A DNA stretch of 45,041 bases from Candidatus Pacearchaeota archaeon (GTDB taxonomy: Archaea > Nanobdellota > Nanobdellia > UBA10117 > JAFCGA01): the NCBI GenBank assembly GCA_017608345.1, contig JAFCGA010000008.1, positions 1 to 45,041 of the forward strand, given 5' to 3'. Both the position numbers and the translations under genes were made by a program. The stretch's first letter is position 1. Every line of letters starts with the position of its first letter. Positions 31,918 through 40,438 of this stretch are shown here, piece by piece. Under the pieces are notes generated by a model that made no database searches, was not told where the DNA came from, and saw only the letters and a list, made by a program, of their open reading frames with translations.

Positions 31918-33710
31918 AGCTTTCCTAATTTCTTAGCTAGCTTCTCAGTCTCCACCAACAACGCTTCAACCTCTTTCAAACCTTTTTCCCAGAAAGATTT
32001 CTTAGTAATATCAATTCCTAATTTAGCAAAAATACTCTTTGGAGATTCCGATAATCCTGCTGCTAGAAATTCTTTAACATTAACAATAAACTTCGGATCT
32101 TTCTTAACGGAGTTTTGCAAAGCTTTTGATATCAGCAACCCATTTGCATAAGAATAATTGTAAAAGAAAGCTCGTATGTGACTCCAGTAGACCCACCATT
32201 TCTCAGAACCTTTTGACTGCTCGACAGCAGAGCCCATGTACGCTTCCATGTGCTTCTGGAACAATTTGCCGATTTCTTCTTTTGATAAATATCCTTTTTT
32301 TCTAAATTCTTTGTGCAGTTCTTGCTCGAACATGTAGCAAGCAATCTGCCTGAAGATTGTTGAAACATCGTCATTGAGTCGCATCATCATCAAAGCTAAT
32401 CTAAGTTCGTCGTCTGATTCTTCCATTAATTCCTGCAGAACAAAATCTTCCATAAATGTGCTTGCAACTTCTGCAGTCGATAAAGGCGTACCAAAGTTAA
32501 TTGCATTTTGTTTCTTCTTTACTAGCTCATTATTTATTCCATGACCGACTTCGTGAGCCAAAGTTGTTACTTCTCTCAATTCTGGTCCATAATTTAACAA
32601 AAGGTAAGTTGGCTGCGAAATTAAATGGTGCGTGCAAAATGCTCCGCCTCGCTTGCCTTTGCGCGGATAAACATCAATTAAATTATTACTCACGAACTCA
32701 TTGAAAATTTCATAAAATTCCTTGTCAAGGTTTGCTAGAACTTTGCTAACTAGCTCAACAGCTTCAGAATATTTTATTTTCTTGTCAATTTTTCCGTAGT
32801 TAACATTTCTTTCATGATACTCTAGCTTCTTTACGTTCATTAATTTAGCTTTGAGTTTGTAGTATCGTTTAGCAATATCAAACTTCGAAGAAACAGCTTT
32901 AATTAAAGTATCAACTACTTCCGAATCAACATCATCGCCTAGATGTCTCATAAAATCTGGTCGAGGAGATCCTCGAAGCTCGTCAGCGATTTTCTTAAAT
33001 TCGAGAACAGAATTCAGCTCTGATTCAGCTACTTCAACATATTTTACTAGAACTTCGTTAAGCGCCTTTGCCGCAGAATCGCGCGCTTTTTTATTCGGGT
33101 TATTGATCAAAATGAACAGCTCTGAGAAAGTTTTCTTTTCTTTCTTCTTAGAATCTACAAATACCTCGCGCTCTTCTTTAGACAGAAAGCTCCCGAGCAT
33201 ACTGACCCAATTTCCGTAAGAAGTTTTTGAAACCAAAGTCATAATCTTTTCTTCGGGCTCACTCAACTGATACTTTGCGCTAGCAAATAATCGCTCGAGG
33301 AAGTGCTTGTAATCTCCGAGAGATTTGTAAGCTAGAAATTTCCTTTGAATTGTTTCAGTAACTTTCGCCAGTCTTAGTTCGAAGAATTGCAGATCATTTC
33401 CAATTTTCTTTGCAAAATCATCTACTTGATTTAGCTTTGCTTTGATTTTTGGATTAGTCTGCTCCTGCGATTCCCTCAACCCAAAATAATATCCTTCATT
33501 TCCACCTGCAGCATAATAAGTTTGCAGGTCGTTGTATTCATCCAGCGCTTGCTTGAGAATTTTCGGATCCGTAAGATAATCACTTCTTTTGTTCCATTTG
33601 TTTATGAATTTATAGTTTTGTTCTTTGATTATTTTCCTTTGCTTTTTGATAATTAGATCATTATCTGATTTGAGAAGCGGTGAAAGATCCCAAGTATTTT
33701 TAGATTCCAT
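31914..33710 (-). CDS. pepF: Oligoendopeptidase F (M3 family)
   Basis: This cytoplasmic zinc metallopeptidase degrades short peptides. The 598-residue length and the HEVGH motif (TTLAHEVGHGINNELV) with a downstream glutamate helix (STAEVASTFMEDFV) match the M3B/PepF family. The YANGLLISKALQ region near the C-terminus is also typical. GTTTATATC at about 33731-33740 is a good TATA candidate before ATG 33710. It is encoded back to back with an aminopeptidase, so both may act in peptide turnover downstream of proteases such as LonB. Confidence 0.96.
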   Translation of the reverse strand: MESKNTWDLSPLLKSDNDLIIKKQRKIIKEQNYKFINKWNKRSDYLTDPKILKQALDEYNDLQTYYAAGGNEGYYFGLRESQEQTNPKIKAKLNQVDDFAKKIGNDLQFFELRLAKVTETIQRKFLAYKSLGDYKHFLERLFASAKYQLSEPEEKIMTLVSKTSYGNWVSMLGSFLSKEEREVFVDSKKKEKKTFSELFILINNPNKKARDSAAKALNEVLVKYVEVAESELNSVLEFKKIADELRGSPRPDFMRHLGDDVDSEVVDTLIKAVSSKFDIAKRYYKLKAKLMNVKKLEYHERNVNYGKIDKKIKYSEAVELVSKVLANLDKEFYEIFNEFVSNNLIDVYPRKGKRGGAFCTHHLISQPTYLLLNYGPELREVTTLAHEVGHGINNELVKKKQNAINFGTPLSTAEVASTFMEDFVLQELMEESDDELRLALMMMRLNDDVSTIFRQIACYMFEQELHKEFRKKGYLSKEEIGKLFQKHMEAYMGSAVEQSKGSEKWWVYWSHIRAFFYNYSYANGLLISKALQNSVKKDPKFIVNVKEFLAAGLSESPKSIFAKLGIDITKKSFWEKGLKEVEALLVETEKLAKKLGKL

Positions 33711-33786
33711 AGAAAATTCTTAGATTAACAAGATATAAACCTTTCCTAACTGCAAACTTTTTATATTCACACTTCATTAGAATAGC

Positions 33787-35076
33787 ATGCTAGACATAAA
33801 GTTATTCAGAGAAAACCCTAAAGCTATCAAAGACTCGGAAAAGAAACGGGAACATGATGTCAAGCTAGTTGATGAAGTTATCAAATATGATAAGCTCTGG
33901 CGGCAAGCTCTGCAAAAAGTCGGGAAACTCAAACATAAACGAAATGTTGTTTCTGAAGAGATTAACGCGCTAAAGAAAGCTAGCAAGGCAGTAACCGCTA
34001 AAGTTCGCGATATGAAAAAAGTTGTTGCTGACATTAAGAAGCTTGATGAAGCTTCTGAAAAGTATCTAAAACAAAGAGATGATGCAAGAAAGCAAATTGG
34101 GAACTTACTTCACAAAACAGTTCCAAAAGGAAAGGATGATTCTGAGAATGTTCAACTAAAAACTTCTGGCAAGAAGCCTAAATTTAGTTTCAAAATAAAA
34201 GATCATATTGAACTCGGAAAGGATTTAGACCTATTTGATTTTGATACAGCTGCGAGAGTTTCAGAAGCCAGGTTTGTATACTTCAAGAACGAAGCTGCGC
34301 TGTTAGATATGGCTTTGCAAAAGTATGCAGTTGATCGTTTAGTTAAATCCGGATTTAGTATGATCTGGCCGCCATTAATGCTAAATCGCGCAGCACTGGC
34401 TGGTGGAGTAAACTTACATGAATTTCAAGATACAATCTACAAAATAGAAAACCAAGATCTTTATTTAATTGGAACTTCAGAACTTCCGCTGATTGCATTA
34501 GGATACAAGAAACTTTTTGAGGAAGACAAACTACCAATAAAGACTGGTGGAATTAGTTCTTGCTTTAGAATGGAGCTGGGTGCGCACGGAAGAGATGACA
34601 AAGGAATATTTAGAATGCATCAGTTCAACAAGATCGAGCAAGTTGTAATTTGCAAGCCAGAAGATTCTAAGAAATACTTTAAAGATATGCAGAGAAATGC
34701 AGAGAAACTTTTTGAAGATTTAGGATTGCATTTTAGAACCGTAAACATTTGTACTGGAGATTTGGGAAACAAACAGCATTTGCAATATGACATTGAACTT
34801 TGGATGCCTGGACAAGATAACAAAAAAGGACGATACAGAGAAGAAGGTTCATGTAGCAACTGTCTAAGTTATCAAGCCGAAGTTCTTAACACAAAAGTTG
34901 TTCGTAAGGACGGAACAAAAGAATATGTGCACATGCTAAACAACACTGCAATTGCAACCCCTCGAACAATCATTGCAATCTTAGAAAACTTTCAGCAGAA
35001 GGACGGCTCAGTTAAGATTCCGAAAGCTTTGTGGAAGTATACTGGATTTAAGATTATTCCATCTAAGAAAAATTAA
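33787..35076 (+). CDS. serS: Seryl-tRNA synthetase
   Basis: This class II synthetase charges tRNA-Ser. The 429-residue product starts with the long N-terminal antiparallel coiled coil (about residues 30-115) that recognises the tRNA long arm. The class II core follows: FSMIWPPLMLNRAALAGG (motif 1 region), CFRMELGAHGRDDKGIFRMHQFNKIEQ (motif 2), and NNTAIATPRTIIAILENFQ (motif 3). It is of the common bacterial/archaeal type, not the rare methanogen form. TTTTTATATT at 33757-33766 lies about 25 bases before ATG 33787. Confidence 0.97.
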   Translation: MLDIKLFRENPKAIKDSEKKREHDVKLVDEVIKYDKLWRQALQKVGKLKHKRNVVSEEINALKKASKAVTAKVRDMKKVVADIKKLDEASEKYLKQRDDARKQIGNLLHKTVPKGKDDSENVQLKTSGKKPKFSFKIKDHIELGKDLDLFDFDTAARVSEARFVYFKNEAALLDMALQKYAVDRLVKSGFSMIWPPLMLNRAALAGGVNLHEFQDTIYKIENQDLYLIGTSELPLIALGYKKLFEEDKLPIKTGGISSCFRMELGAHGRDDKGIFRMHQFNKIEQVVICKPEDSKKYFKDMQRNAEKLFEDLGLHFRTVNICTGDLGNKQHLQYDIELWMPGQDNKKGRYREEGSCSNCLSYQAEVLNTKVVRKDGTKEYVHMLNNTAIATPRTIIAILENFQQKDGSVKIPKALWKYTGFKIIPSKKN

Positions 35077-35100
35077 AAAATAAAAGAATTAAAGAGGAAA

Positions 35101-35472
35101 TTATCTTTTTCGTGTAGTCTTTCTTCGAGTTGTTGTTCTTCTGACAGTAGTTTTTCTTGCAGCTGTCTTTCTCTTTGTTGCAGCTTTCTTAACAGCAGCT
35201 AGCTTATATCCGCCCTTAACCTTGTACATTCTTTGTCCTTTTCTCTGTGCAGTTTTTGCTTTAGTCTTGGTCGAATAAAGTTTTCTTCCACTTGTGGAAG
35301 TTTTTCCTACGGTTCTCTTTGCTGCAGTTTTTCTTTTTGGTGCTGCCTTTCTTGTTGTTTTCCTCGTTGTAGTCTTTCTGGCGGTTGTCCTTCTTTTTGG
35401 CGCTGCCTTTCTGGCAGTCGTCTTCCTCTTTGTAGTTGATCTTTTAGTTGTTTTTAATCCAAATAGTGCCAT
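35101..35472 (-). CDS. Histone H1-like Lys/Arg/Thr/Ala-rich basic protein
   Basis: The 123-residue product is almost entirely repeats of Lys, Arg, Thr and Ala (for example TTARKAAPKRR and KRKTAARKTT), broken only by a short central segment RKGQRMYKVKGGYKLAAVKK. It would be highly positively charged and unfolded. It resembles eukaryotic and bacterial H1-like tails that bind DNA or RNA. ATG 35472 has an ATTTATTAA promoter element about 30 bases upstream. A role in chromatin compaction is plausible but unproven. Confidence 0.8.
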   Translation of the reverse strand: MALFGLKTTKRSTTKRKTTARKAAPKRRTTARKTTTRKTTRKAAPKRKTAAKRTVGKTSTSGRKLYSTKTKAKTAQRKGQRMYKVKGGYKLAAVKKAATKRKTAARKTTVRRTTTRRKTTRKR

Positions 35473-35600
35473 CTTGATTAAGTTGTTGTTACGCGCATTA
35501 ATAAATATTAGTGAGAACTGTGCAATAACAAATCTTGTCGAAAATTAGCATAAACTAAATTGTTGTGGGGAGTGTAGAAATCTCAAAGAGTTTCGAGAGG

Positions 35601-35630
35601 AAAAATTATGCAATAAAAGCAAAACAAAAA
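35601..35630 (-). terminator. T-rich terminator of the PRC-barrel gene
   Basis: Directly after the stop at 35631 the minus strand reads several runs of four or five T. It is a typical archaeal oligo-T termination zone. Confidence 0.5.
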
Positions 35631-35909
35631 TTATTTTGGTGCTTGGGGTGCTGTTTCAAACTGTGATGGTGCTGCAGCTTGCGCAACAATCATTATACTT
35701 CCAATTGATTTTACAAGTTGATGCGGAATTATAACGCCTTTTGCACTTGGCATAGTTTTCGAAAGAAATGAATCTTTAACAGATCTAACTTTCCAACTAT
35801 CTACTTTGTTTTTAATAACTACTGCTTCATCGATCTGTCCAAAAAGATCGCCATTATCTGTATAAACCATTAAATTCGAAACGTCGCTAAGTTTTTTTAG
35901 TCGTAACAT
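35631..35909 (-). CDS. PRC-barrel domain protein
   Basis: The 92-residue product starts MLRLKKLSDVSNLMVYTDNGDLFGQIDEAVV and continues with alternating strands, matching the small PRC-barrel fold. Archaeal proteins of this kind bind RNA or partner proteins, and related domains occur in RimM and CdvA. The C-terminal tail is Pro/Ala-rich and flexible. ATG 35909 is chosen because GGTGA lies eight bases upstream; a longer reading to 36050 has a non-family N-terminus. Confidence 0.8.
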   Translation of the reverse strand: MLRLKKLSDVSNLMVYTDNGDLFGQIDEAVVIKNKVDSWKVRSVKDSFLSKTMPSAKGVIIPHQLVKSIGSIMIVAQAAAPSQFETAPQAPK

Positions 35910-35975
35910 ATTAAAATCACCATATAATAGAAAGGTATTAAAGAGAATATAAATATTTCTCTTGCTGAGGAAATA

Positions 35976-36638
35976 ATGGCTGCTATTGAATTTATTGGAA
36001 CGTCTCATATTGCTAAGCAAAGCATGAACGAGATAACAAAAAAGATTCATACTTTCCGACCAGACATTGTTGCAGTTGAATTAGATCCGCAACGCCTGCA
36101 TGCATTAATGCAAGGAGAAAGAAAGCTAGAACTTAGAGCAATCTGGCAATTGGGCTTCTTCGGATTCATATTTGCTAAATTTGGCTCTTGGCTTCAGAAA
36201 GAGCTGGGAAAGAAAGTTGGAATCATGCCCGGATCAGATATGAAGCTTGCAGTTAATGAAGCTAGAAAAATCAAAGCTAAAATATTCTTAATCGATCGTC
36301 CGCTACAGCTAACACTGCATAGACTTAGTAAAAATATGTCTCGCTGGGAAAAAACAAAACTCGTTGGACATATCTTATTCGGAGGATTCTCGCCAAAGAA
36401 TCGTAAAATTCTCAAGCAAATAAATCTAACTAAAGTTCCAAGCGATAAACTCATTCAGATCTTAATGAATGATATTAAACAAAAATTTCCTGCGCTGCAT
36501 AAAGTTCTGATTGAAGAGAGAAATAACTATATGGCTCACCAGATTAGAAAAATATCTGAAAAACTACCCGAATCAAAAATATTAATTGTTGTTGGTGCTG
36601 GACATGTTAAGGAGCTTAAAAGAATGCTTGCTCACTAA
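35976..36638 (+). CDS. TraB/PrgY-family protein
   Basis: The 220-residue product carries the conserved TraB motifs in order: GTSHIAKQS, VAVELDPQRL, a long helical middle, EERNNYMAHQI and VVGAGHVKEL. This fold is related to metalloproteases such as TIKI; bacterial TraB shuts down a pheromone, and the archaeal role is unknown. It lacks the multi-helix membrane C-terminus found in many archaeal relatives. It ends 16 bases before a hairpin with a nearby T-run. Confidence 0.88.
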   Translation: MAAIEFIGTSHIAKQSMNEITKKIHTFRPDIVAVELDPQRLHALMQGERKLELRAIWQLGFFGFIFAKFGSWLQKELGKKVGIMPGSDMKLAVNEARKIKAKIFLIDRPLQLTLHRLSKNMSRWEKTKLVGHILFGGFSPKNRKILKQINLTKVPSDKLIQILMNDIKQKFPALHKVLIEERNNYMAHQIRKISEKLPESKILIVVGAGHVKELKRMLAH

Positions 36639-36644
36639 ACTATC

Positions 36645-36675
36645 TATTTTTGGCCTCGCTTTTTCTAAAAGCGAG
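36645..36675 (+). terminator. T-run and hairpin after the TraB gene
   Basis: A T-run near 36646-36651 is followed by a perfect nine-base stem, CTCGCTTTT (36655-36663) and AAAAGCGAG (36667-36675), with loop TCT. The position just after the TraB stop suggests termination or 3'-end protection. Confidence 0.55.
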
Positions 36676-36713
36676 AAAGAAATCCTTAATAAGAATTAAG
36701 TAATTAGAATCTC

Positions 36714-37568
36714 ATGAAGACTGATTGGGTTGAAGTCCAAGATTTAATTTTATCAATATTAGTTTTAGGTTTCTGCTTCTCATTCCGACATTGGGGCGAA
36801 CCGTTTAGCTGGGAAGTTGGAGCTAGTAGCTTCGTTCTAATCACTTTTTTGGTAGCTTTCTCTTTCTTCGTGCATGAGATAGTTCATAGAATAATTGCTA
36901 GAAATTCTCAAGCAGATTTGAGATATAGAGCATGGAAATTTGGGCTATTGCTCGCAGTTATTATTGTATTTATCACAAATGGCTGGTTCATTTTTGCGGC
37001 GGTTGGTGTAATAACTATTGTTTCCCATACCGTGCATAGACCAGGGAAAGCTAAACCTGGTTGGGGATCAGTACTCGGACCGTATGAGCGCGCGAAGATT
37101 GCTATTAGTGGTCCGATAACGAACTTCGCTCTAGCAATTTTCTCAATGATCATGTTTAAGTATACTACAGAGTTTCTATGGAGTAAATTATTTACAATCA
37201 ACGCTTGGCTGGCAGTGATGAACTTATTTCCGTTCTTTAGAAGTATTCCTTATACTCTAACACGCAAAATGCTTCCAGCTTCAGTAGCAGGAAAACTCCA
37301 ATTGTTAAATCCGCGCAGAGCTTTCATTGCAGAGAAGAGGGGCGATGAACGGCTGATTCCCGGAACAGAAGGTGAAGTGGTTTTCTTCGGATCAAAGCCG
37401 ATGTGGATTTTTGCGTTTATGTTCGTCTTAGTCTCTTGTATTCTTCTAGCATTAATTAAAAAAGTGATTATAAGTCTAGTCCTTGGATTTATTGTAGGTG
37501 CTATTTTCTATATTCTTTGGCAATATTATCTTGAAAAGTGGCCGGGTAAAAAACCTTATCAATACTAG
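36714..37568 (+). CDS. M50 (site-2 protease)-like membrane protein lacking the usual aspartate
   Basis: The 284-residue membrane protein has about six hydrophobic helices. HEIVH at residues 54-58 matches the zinc-binding HExxH of intramembrane proteases. The second expected motif, an NxxPxxxxDG-type helix that supplies a metal-binding aspartate, reads NLFPFFRSIP at 170-179 with no aspartate. An insertion follows, then GTEGEVVFFGSKPMWIF. It may be an inactive or altered protease, or the ligand may lie elsewhere. It lies 15 bases upstream of the Hef-like gene. Confidence 0.75.
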   Translation: MKTDWVEVQDLILSILVLGFCFSFRHWGEPFSWEVGASSFVLITFLVAFSFFVHEIVHRIIARNSQADLRYRAWKFGLLLAVIIVFITNGWFIFAAVGVITIVSHTVHRPGKAKPGWGSVLGPYERAKIAISGPITNFALAIFSMIMFKYTTEFLWSKLFTINAWLAVMNLFPFFRSIPYTLTRKMLPASVAGKLQLLNPRRAFIAEKRGDERLIPGTEGEVVFFGSKPMWIFAFMFVLVSCILLALIKKVIISLVLGFIVGAIFYILWQYYLEKWPGKKPYQY

Positions 37569-37583
37569 CTCTAAGAACTGTTC

Positions 37584-39035
37584 ATGAAGTTCCACAAGGA
37601 TAAATTACAACTTAGACTATATCAGCAAGCAATTCTCGGTACTACTTTGGAAAATAATACGCTAGTTGTAATTCCGACTGGACTTGGCAAAACCTTTATC
37701 GCTGCAGGACTAGCAGGTTTGCTTTGCAATAAAGGTCAAATATTATTTATGGCACCCACAAAACCGCTCTGTGTGCAGCATTCGAAAACTTTTGGGGATT
37801 TGTTTGAAGGGGAACTTTGTGTTTTGACAGGAGCTATTCCTCCGGAGAAACGAAAGGAGCTTTGGACTTCAGATATTGTTTTTGCAACTCCGCAGACAGT
37901 TACAAATGATTTGATTAAAGGTTTGTTTAAGTTTGATACTTTTTCATTAGTTGTCTTTGATGAAGCGCATAGAGCTGTTGGTGATTATGCTTATGTTTGG
38001 CTAGCAAAGCAAGCTCAAGAGAAATGCCGAATTTTGGCTTTATCTGCTTCTCCAGCTAGCGATAAAGAAAAGCTAGATGAAGTTAAAGAAAACTTGTTTA
38101 TTTCTAAGATTGAAGTTAGGACTGAGAAAGATGGTGATGTTGAGAGCTATGTTCAGGAAAAAGCTATCAATCGGATTTATGTTGATTTGCCAGAAAAGTA
38201 TCGCGTAATAAAAGACTTATTAGAGAAAGTTCTGAAGAGTAGGATTGCAATTCTGTATGACGAAGAATTAATTACTAGCAAAGATGTTAGCAAAGTTCGC
38301 AAGCGGGATATGCTTATGCTGCAAGGTCGGCTTGGTCGAGAAGTTACTGCGGGGGACTTTGATGTTTACCGGCAGATCTCAGTTGTTGCTTCATGTATAA
38401 AGATTATGCACGCTTCAGAATTATTACAAAGCCACGGAATCACCTCACTAAACGAGTTCTTTGATAAGCTAGCAATCCAAAGCAAGAAAGTAAAGGCTGC
38501 TAAGAACCTTTTGGCAGATTGGAACTTTAAGAAAGCTCGCATAATTGCTGCAGATGTTGATGAAGAGCATCCTAAGCTAAAAGCACTTGAAGCTATTGTC
38601 CGCAAGAATGCTGGACGGCGGTTGATAATATTTACGCAATACCGAAGCTCAGTTAATCAAATTTTGAAGAAGATTTCTGAGCTGCCAAAAGTTAAAGCTG
38701 CGAAGTTTATTGGGCAGAAAGAAGGTTTAAGTCAGAAAAAGCAAGTTGAGGTTTTGGATAAGTTCCGCTCAGGAGAGTTTAATGTTTTGGTTGCAACTTC
38801 TATTTCTGAGGAAGGTTTGCATATTGAAAACGCGGATATTGGTGTGTTTTTTGAACCTGTTCCTTCTGCTTTGCGGTCGATACAGCGGCGGGGTCGGATT
38901 GGTAGGGTTAATATTGGTAAGATTTATGTTTTAATTACAAAAGGAACAATTGATGAGAAATATTACTGGGTAGCTGTGCATAAAGAAAAGAGAATGTATC
39001 GCTTGTTGGATAGTCTTAAGCGGGCAGAGAAATAG
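37584..39035 (+). CDS. Hef/FANCM-type superfamily 2 helicase without nuclease domain
   Basis: The helicase motifs are LRLYQQAI (Q-like), VIPTGLGKTFIA (Walker A), APTKPLCVQH, DEAHRAVGDYAY, LSASPASD, IFTQYRSSVNQI, and ATSISEEGLHI with QRRGRIGR. They match the helicase half of archaeal Hef and FANCM, which process stalled replication forks. At 483 residues the C-terminal XPF-like nuclease and HhH region of full Hef is missing. A separate nuclease gene may complement it elsewhere. The ATG is at 37584, shortly after the M50-like gene, so the two may share a transcript. Confidence 0.9.
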   Translation: MKFHKDKLQLRLYQQAILGTTLENNTLVVIPTGLGKTFIAAGLAGLLCNKGQILFMAPTKPLCVQHSKTFGDLFEGELCVLTGAIPPEKRKELWTSDIVFATPQTVTNDLIKGLFKFDTFSLVVFDEAHRAVGDYAYVWLAKQAQEKCRILALSASPASDKEKLDEVKENLFISKIEVRTEKDGDVESYVQEKAINRIYVDLPEKYRVIKDLLEKVLKSRIAILYDEELITSKDVSKVRKRDMLMLQGRLGREVTAGDFDVYRQISVVASCIKIMHASELLQSHGITSLNEFFDKLAIQSKKVKAAKNLLADWNFKKARIIAADVDEEHPKLKALEAIVRKNAGRRLIIFTQYRSSVNQILKKISELPKVKAAKFIGQKEGLSQKKQVEVLDKFRSGEFNVLVATSISEEGLHIENADIGVFFEPVPSALRSIQRRGRIGRVNIGKIYVLITKGTIDEKYYWVAVHKEKRMYRLLDSLKRAEK

Positions 39036-39041
39036 AGAACA

Positions 39042-39482
39042 CTATAGTTGCTTGCGCAGTAGAATAGCATGCTCGCCCTTACCATATTTATCTGCAAAGA
39101 AACCTGTAACTTTAAATTTAAGCTGCGAATAGAAGATTATTGCGATTGTATTACTCTGATGAGTATACAAATATAATTTATTTTTACCGAGAGTCTGCGC
39201 TACGTGCTCAGCTTTATTAACAAGCTGGGATCCAATTCCTTTCCGATGGTGCTCTTTATGAACTGACAACCATCGCAACCGAGAGCCTTTTGCAAAGATC
39301 GGTTGTAATGCTGCATATCCTACAGAAACGCCGTTTTCTTCAGCAATATAAAATTTGCACCCTTCTTCAAATGCACGAAGATAGCGTTCTTTAGAAATAC
39401 CTACCTTATAATCATAACCGTCTGCTTTTGCTAGCTCGATGAAGAGCGGTATATCTTTCTTATGGGCTTCGCGAATCAGCAT
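39042..39482 (-). CDS. GNAT-family N-acetyltransferase
   Basis: The 146-residue product has the GNAT fold sequence: MLIREAHKKDIPLFIELA, then WLSVHKEHHRKGIGSQLVNKA (acetyl-CoA pyrophosphate loop R-x-x-G-I-G) and the LYTHQSNTIAIIFYSQLKFKVTGF substrate/CoA segment. The acceptor is unknown and could be a protein N-terminus or a small amine. It is divergently transcribed from the glycosylase gene. The two starts are symmetric about one palindromic TATA-like element. Confidence 0.93.
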   Translation of the reverse strand: MLIREAHKKDIPLFIELAKADGYDYKVGISKERYLRAFEEGCKFYIAEENGVSVGYAALQPIFAKGSRLRWLSVHKEHHRKGIGSQLVNKAEHVAQTLGKNKLYLYTHQSNTIAIIFYSQLKFKVTGFFADKYGKGEHAILLRKQL

Positions 39483-39503
39483 ATCGAGGGCAATAAGTTA
39501 AAG

Positions 39504-39511
39504 CTTATAAG
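39504..39511. promoter_or_regulatory. Palindromic TATA element shared by two divergent leaderless genes
   Basis: CTTATAAG lies with its centre 25.5 bases from the GNAT ATG at 39482 and 26.5 bases from the glycosylase ATG at 39534. Both distances are what a TATA box needs for a leaderless transcript, so one element may serve both directions. Confidence 0.55.
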
Positions 39512-39533
39512 ACTTATTAAGTAAGAATAAACG

Positions 39534-40415
39534 ATGAGCATCATACCAAAGCAACCATTCAGTTTTGATCTAACCTGCAATATATTCTCAAAAGGAGATC
39601 CGCAGATAGAAGTTTATGAGAACGGTGAGTATCGCAAAGTTATTCGAACTTCGCAAGGATTGTTTTTATTAAAAGTTAGAGAAGAAAAAGGTGAGTTAGT
39701 AATTAATTCAGATGATCCAGAAGTCTTGGAAAAAGTAAGATATATATTTGATACAAAAAGGGATCTGCAAGAGTTTTATTCAGCTGTAACAGAAGATAAG
39801 GTTCTTACAAATCTTACCTCGCAGTTGAATGGTTTGAGAACTCCAGCCACAGCTTCGGTTTTTGAAGCATTGATTTATGCAATTGTCGAACAGCAGATAG
39901 CTTTGAAAGTTGCTGTGATTATGGAAAAGAGAATCATTAGAAAGTTTGGTGAAGAATTTGAAGGGCATTACGCTATTCCAACTCCGGAGAGATTGGCCAC
40001 AGCTTCGATTTTAGAATTACGAGAATGTGGCTTAAGCACGAGAAAAGCTGAGTACATCAAAGGAATTTCGCAAGCAGTTATCGATGGATTGGATTTGGAA
40101 GCTTTGAAAGATAAGCCGGACGAAGAAGTAATTGAAACTTTGATTAAGCTAAGAGGAGTTGGTTTGTGGACTGCAGAATATTGCATGGTTCGCGGAATGA
40201 GGAAATTAGATGCTATTCCTGCGGATGATTTAGGTTTGCGTAGTGCTATTGGTAAGTTCTACTTTGGTCGGCGAGCTTCAGCTGAAGAATGTCGGAAGAT
40301 CGCTGAGAACTGGAAAGGCTGGCGAGGATATGCTAGCTGGTACTTGCTAAAAGAGTATGCTTTAAGTATTGGCTATGTTAAAGAGCTTAATCAGAAGAGA
40401 TTAGAAAGGCTTTAA
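39534..40415 (+). CDS. AlkA-type DNA-3-methyladenine glycosylase (HhH-GPD)
   Basis: This base-excision repair enzyme removes alkylated bases. The C-terminal two-thirds is an HhH-GPD domain: VFEALIYAIVEQQIALKVA, the helix-hairpin-helix LRGVGLWTAEYCMVRG and the catalytic aspartate region DAIPADDLGLRSAI. The N-terminal 100 residues form an AlkA-like beta domain (FSFDLTCNIFSKGDPQIEVYENG). Length and order are typical of AlkA rather than MutY or Nth, which would carry an iron-sulfur cluster. It has a symmetric promoter shared with the GNAT gene. The start is ATG 39534. Confidence 0.93.
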   Translation: MSIIPKQPFSFDLTCNIFSKGDPQIEVYENGEYRKVIRTSQGLFLLKVREEKGELVINSDDPEVLEKVRYIFDTKRDLQEFYSAVTEDKVLTNLTSQLNGLRTPATASVFEALIYAIVEQQIALKVAVIMEKRIIRKFGEEFEGHYAIPTPERLATASILELRECGLSTRKAEYIKGISQAVIDGLDLEALKDKPDEEVIETLIKLRGVGLWTAEYCMVRGMRKLDAIPADDLGLRSAIGKFYFGRRASAEECRKIAENWKGWRGYASWYLLKEYALSIGYVKELNQKRLERL

Positions 40416-40438
40416 AGATTTCTCGACTGAAAGGCTGC

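Noticed and set aside
35233-35548. Two plus-strand frames rich in Phe, Cys, Ser and Leu
   Set aside because: They are antisense shadows of the Lys/Arg/Thr-rich basic protein; the odd composition comes from complementing its codons.
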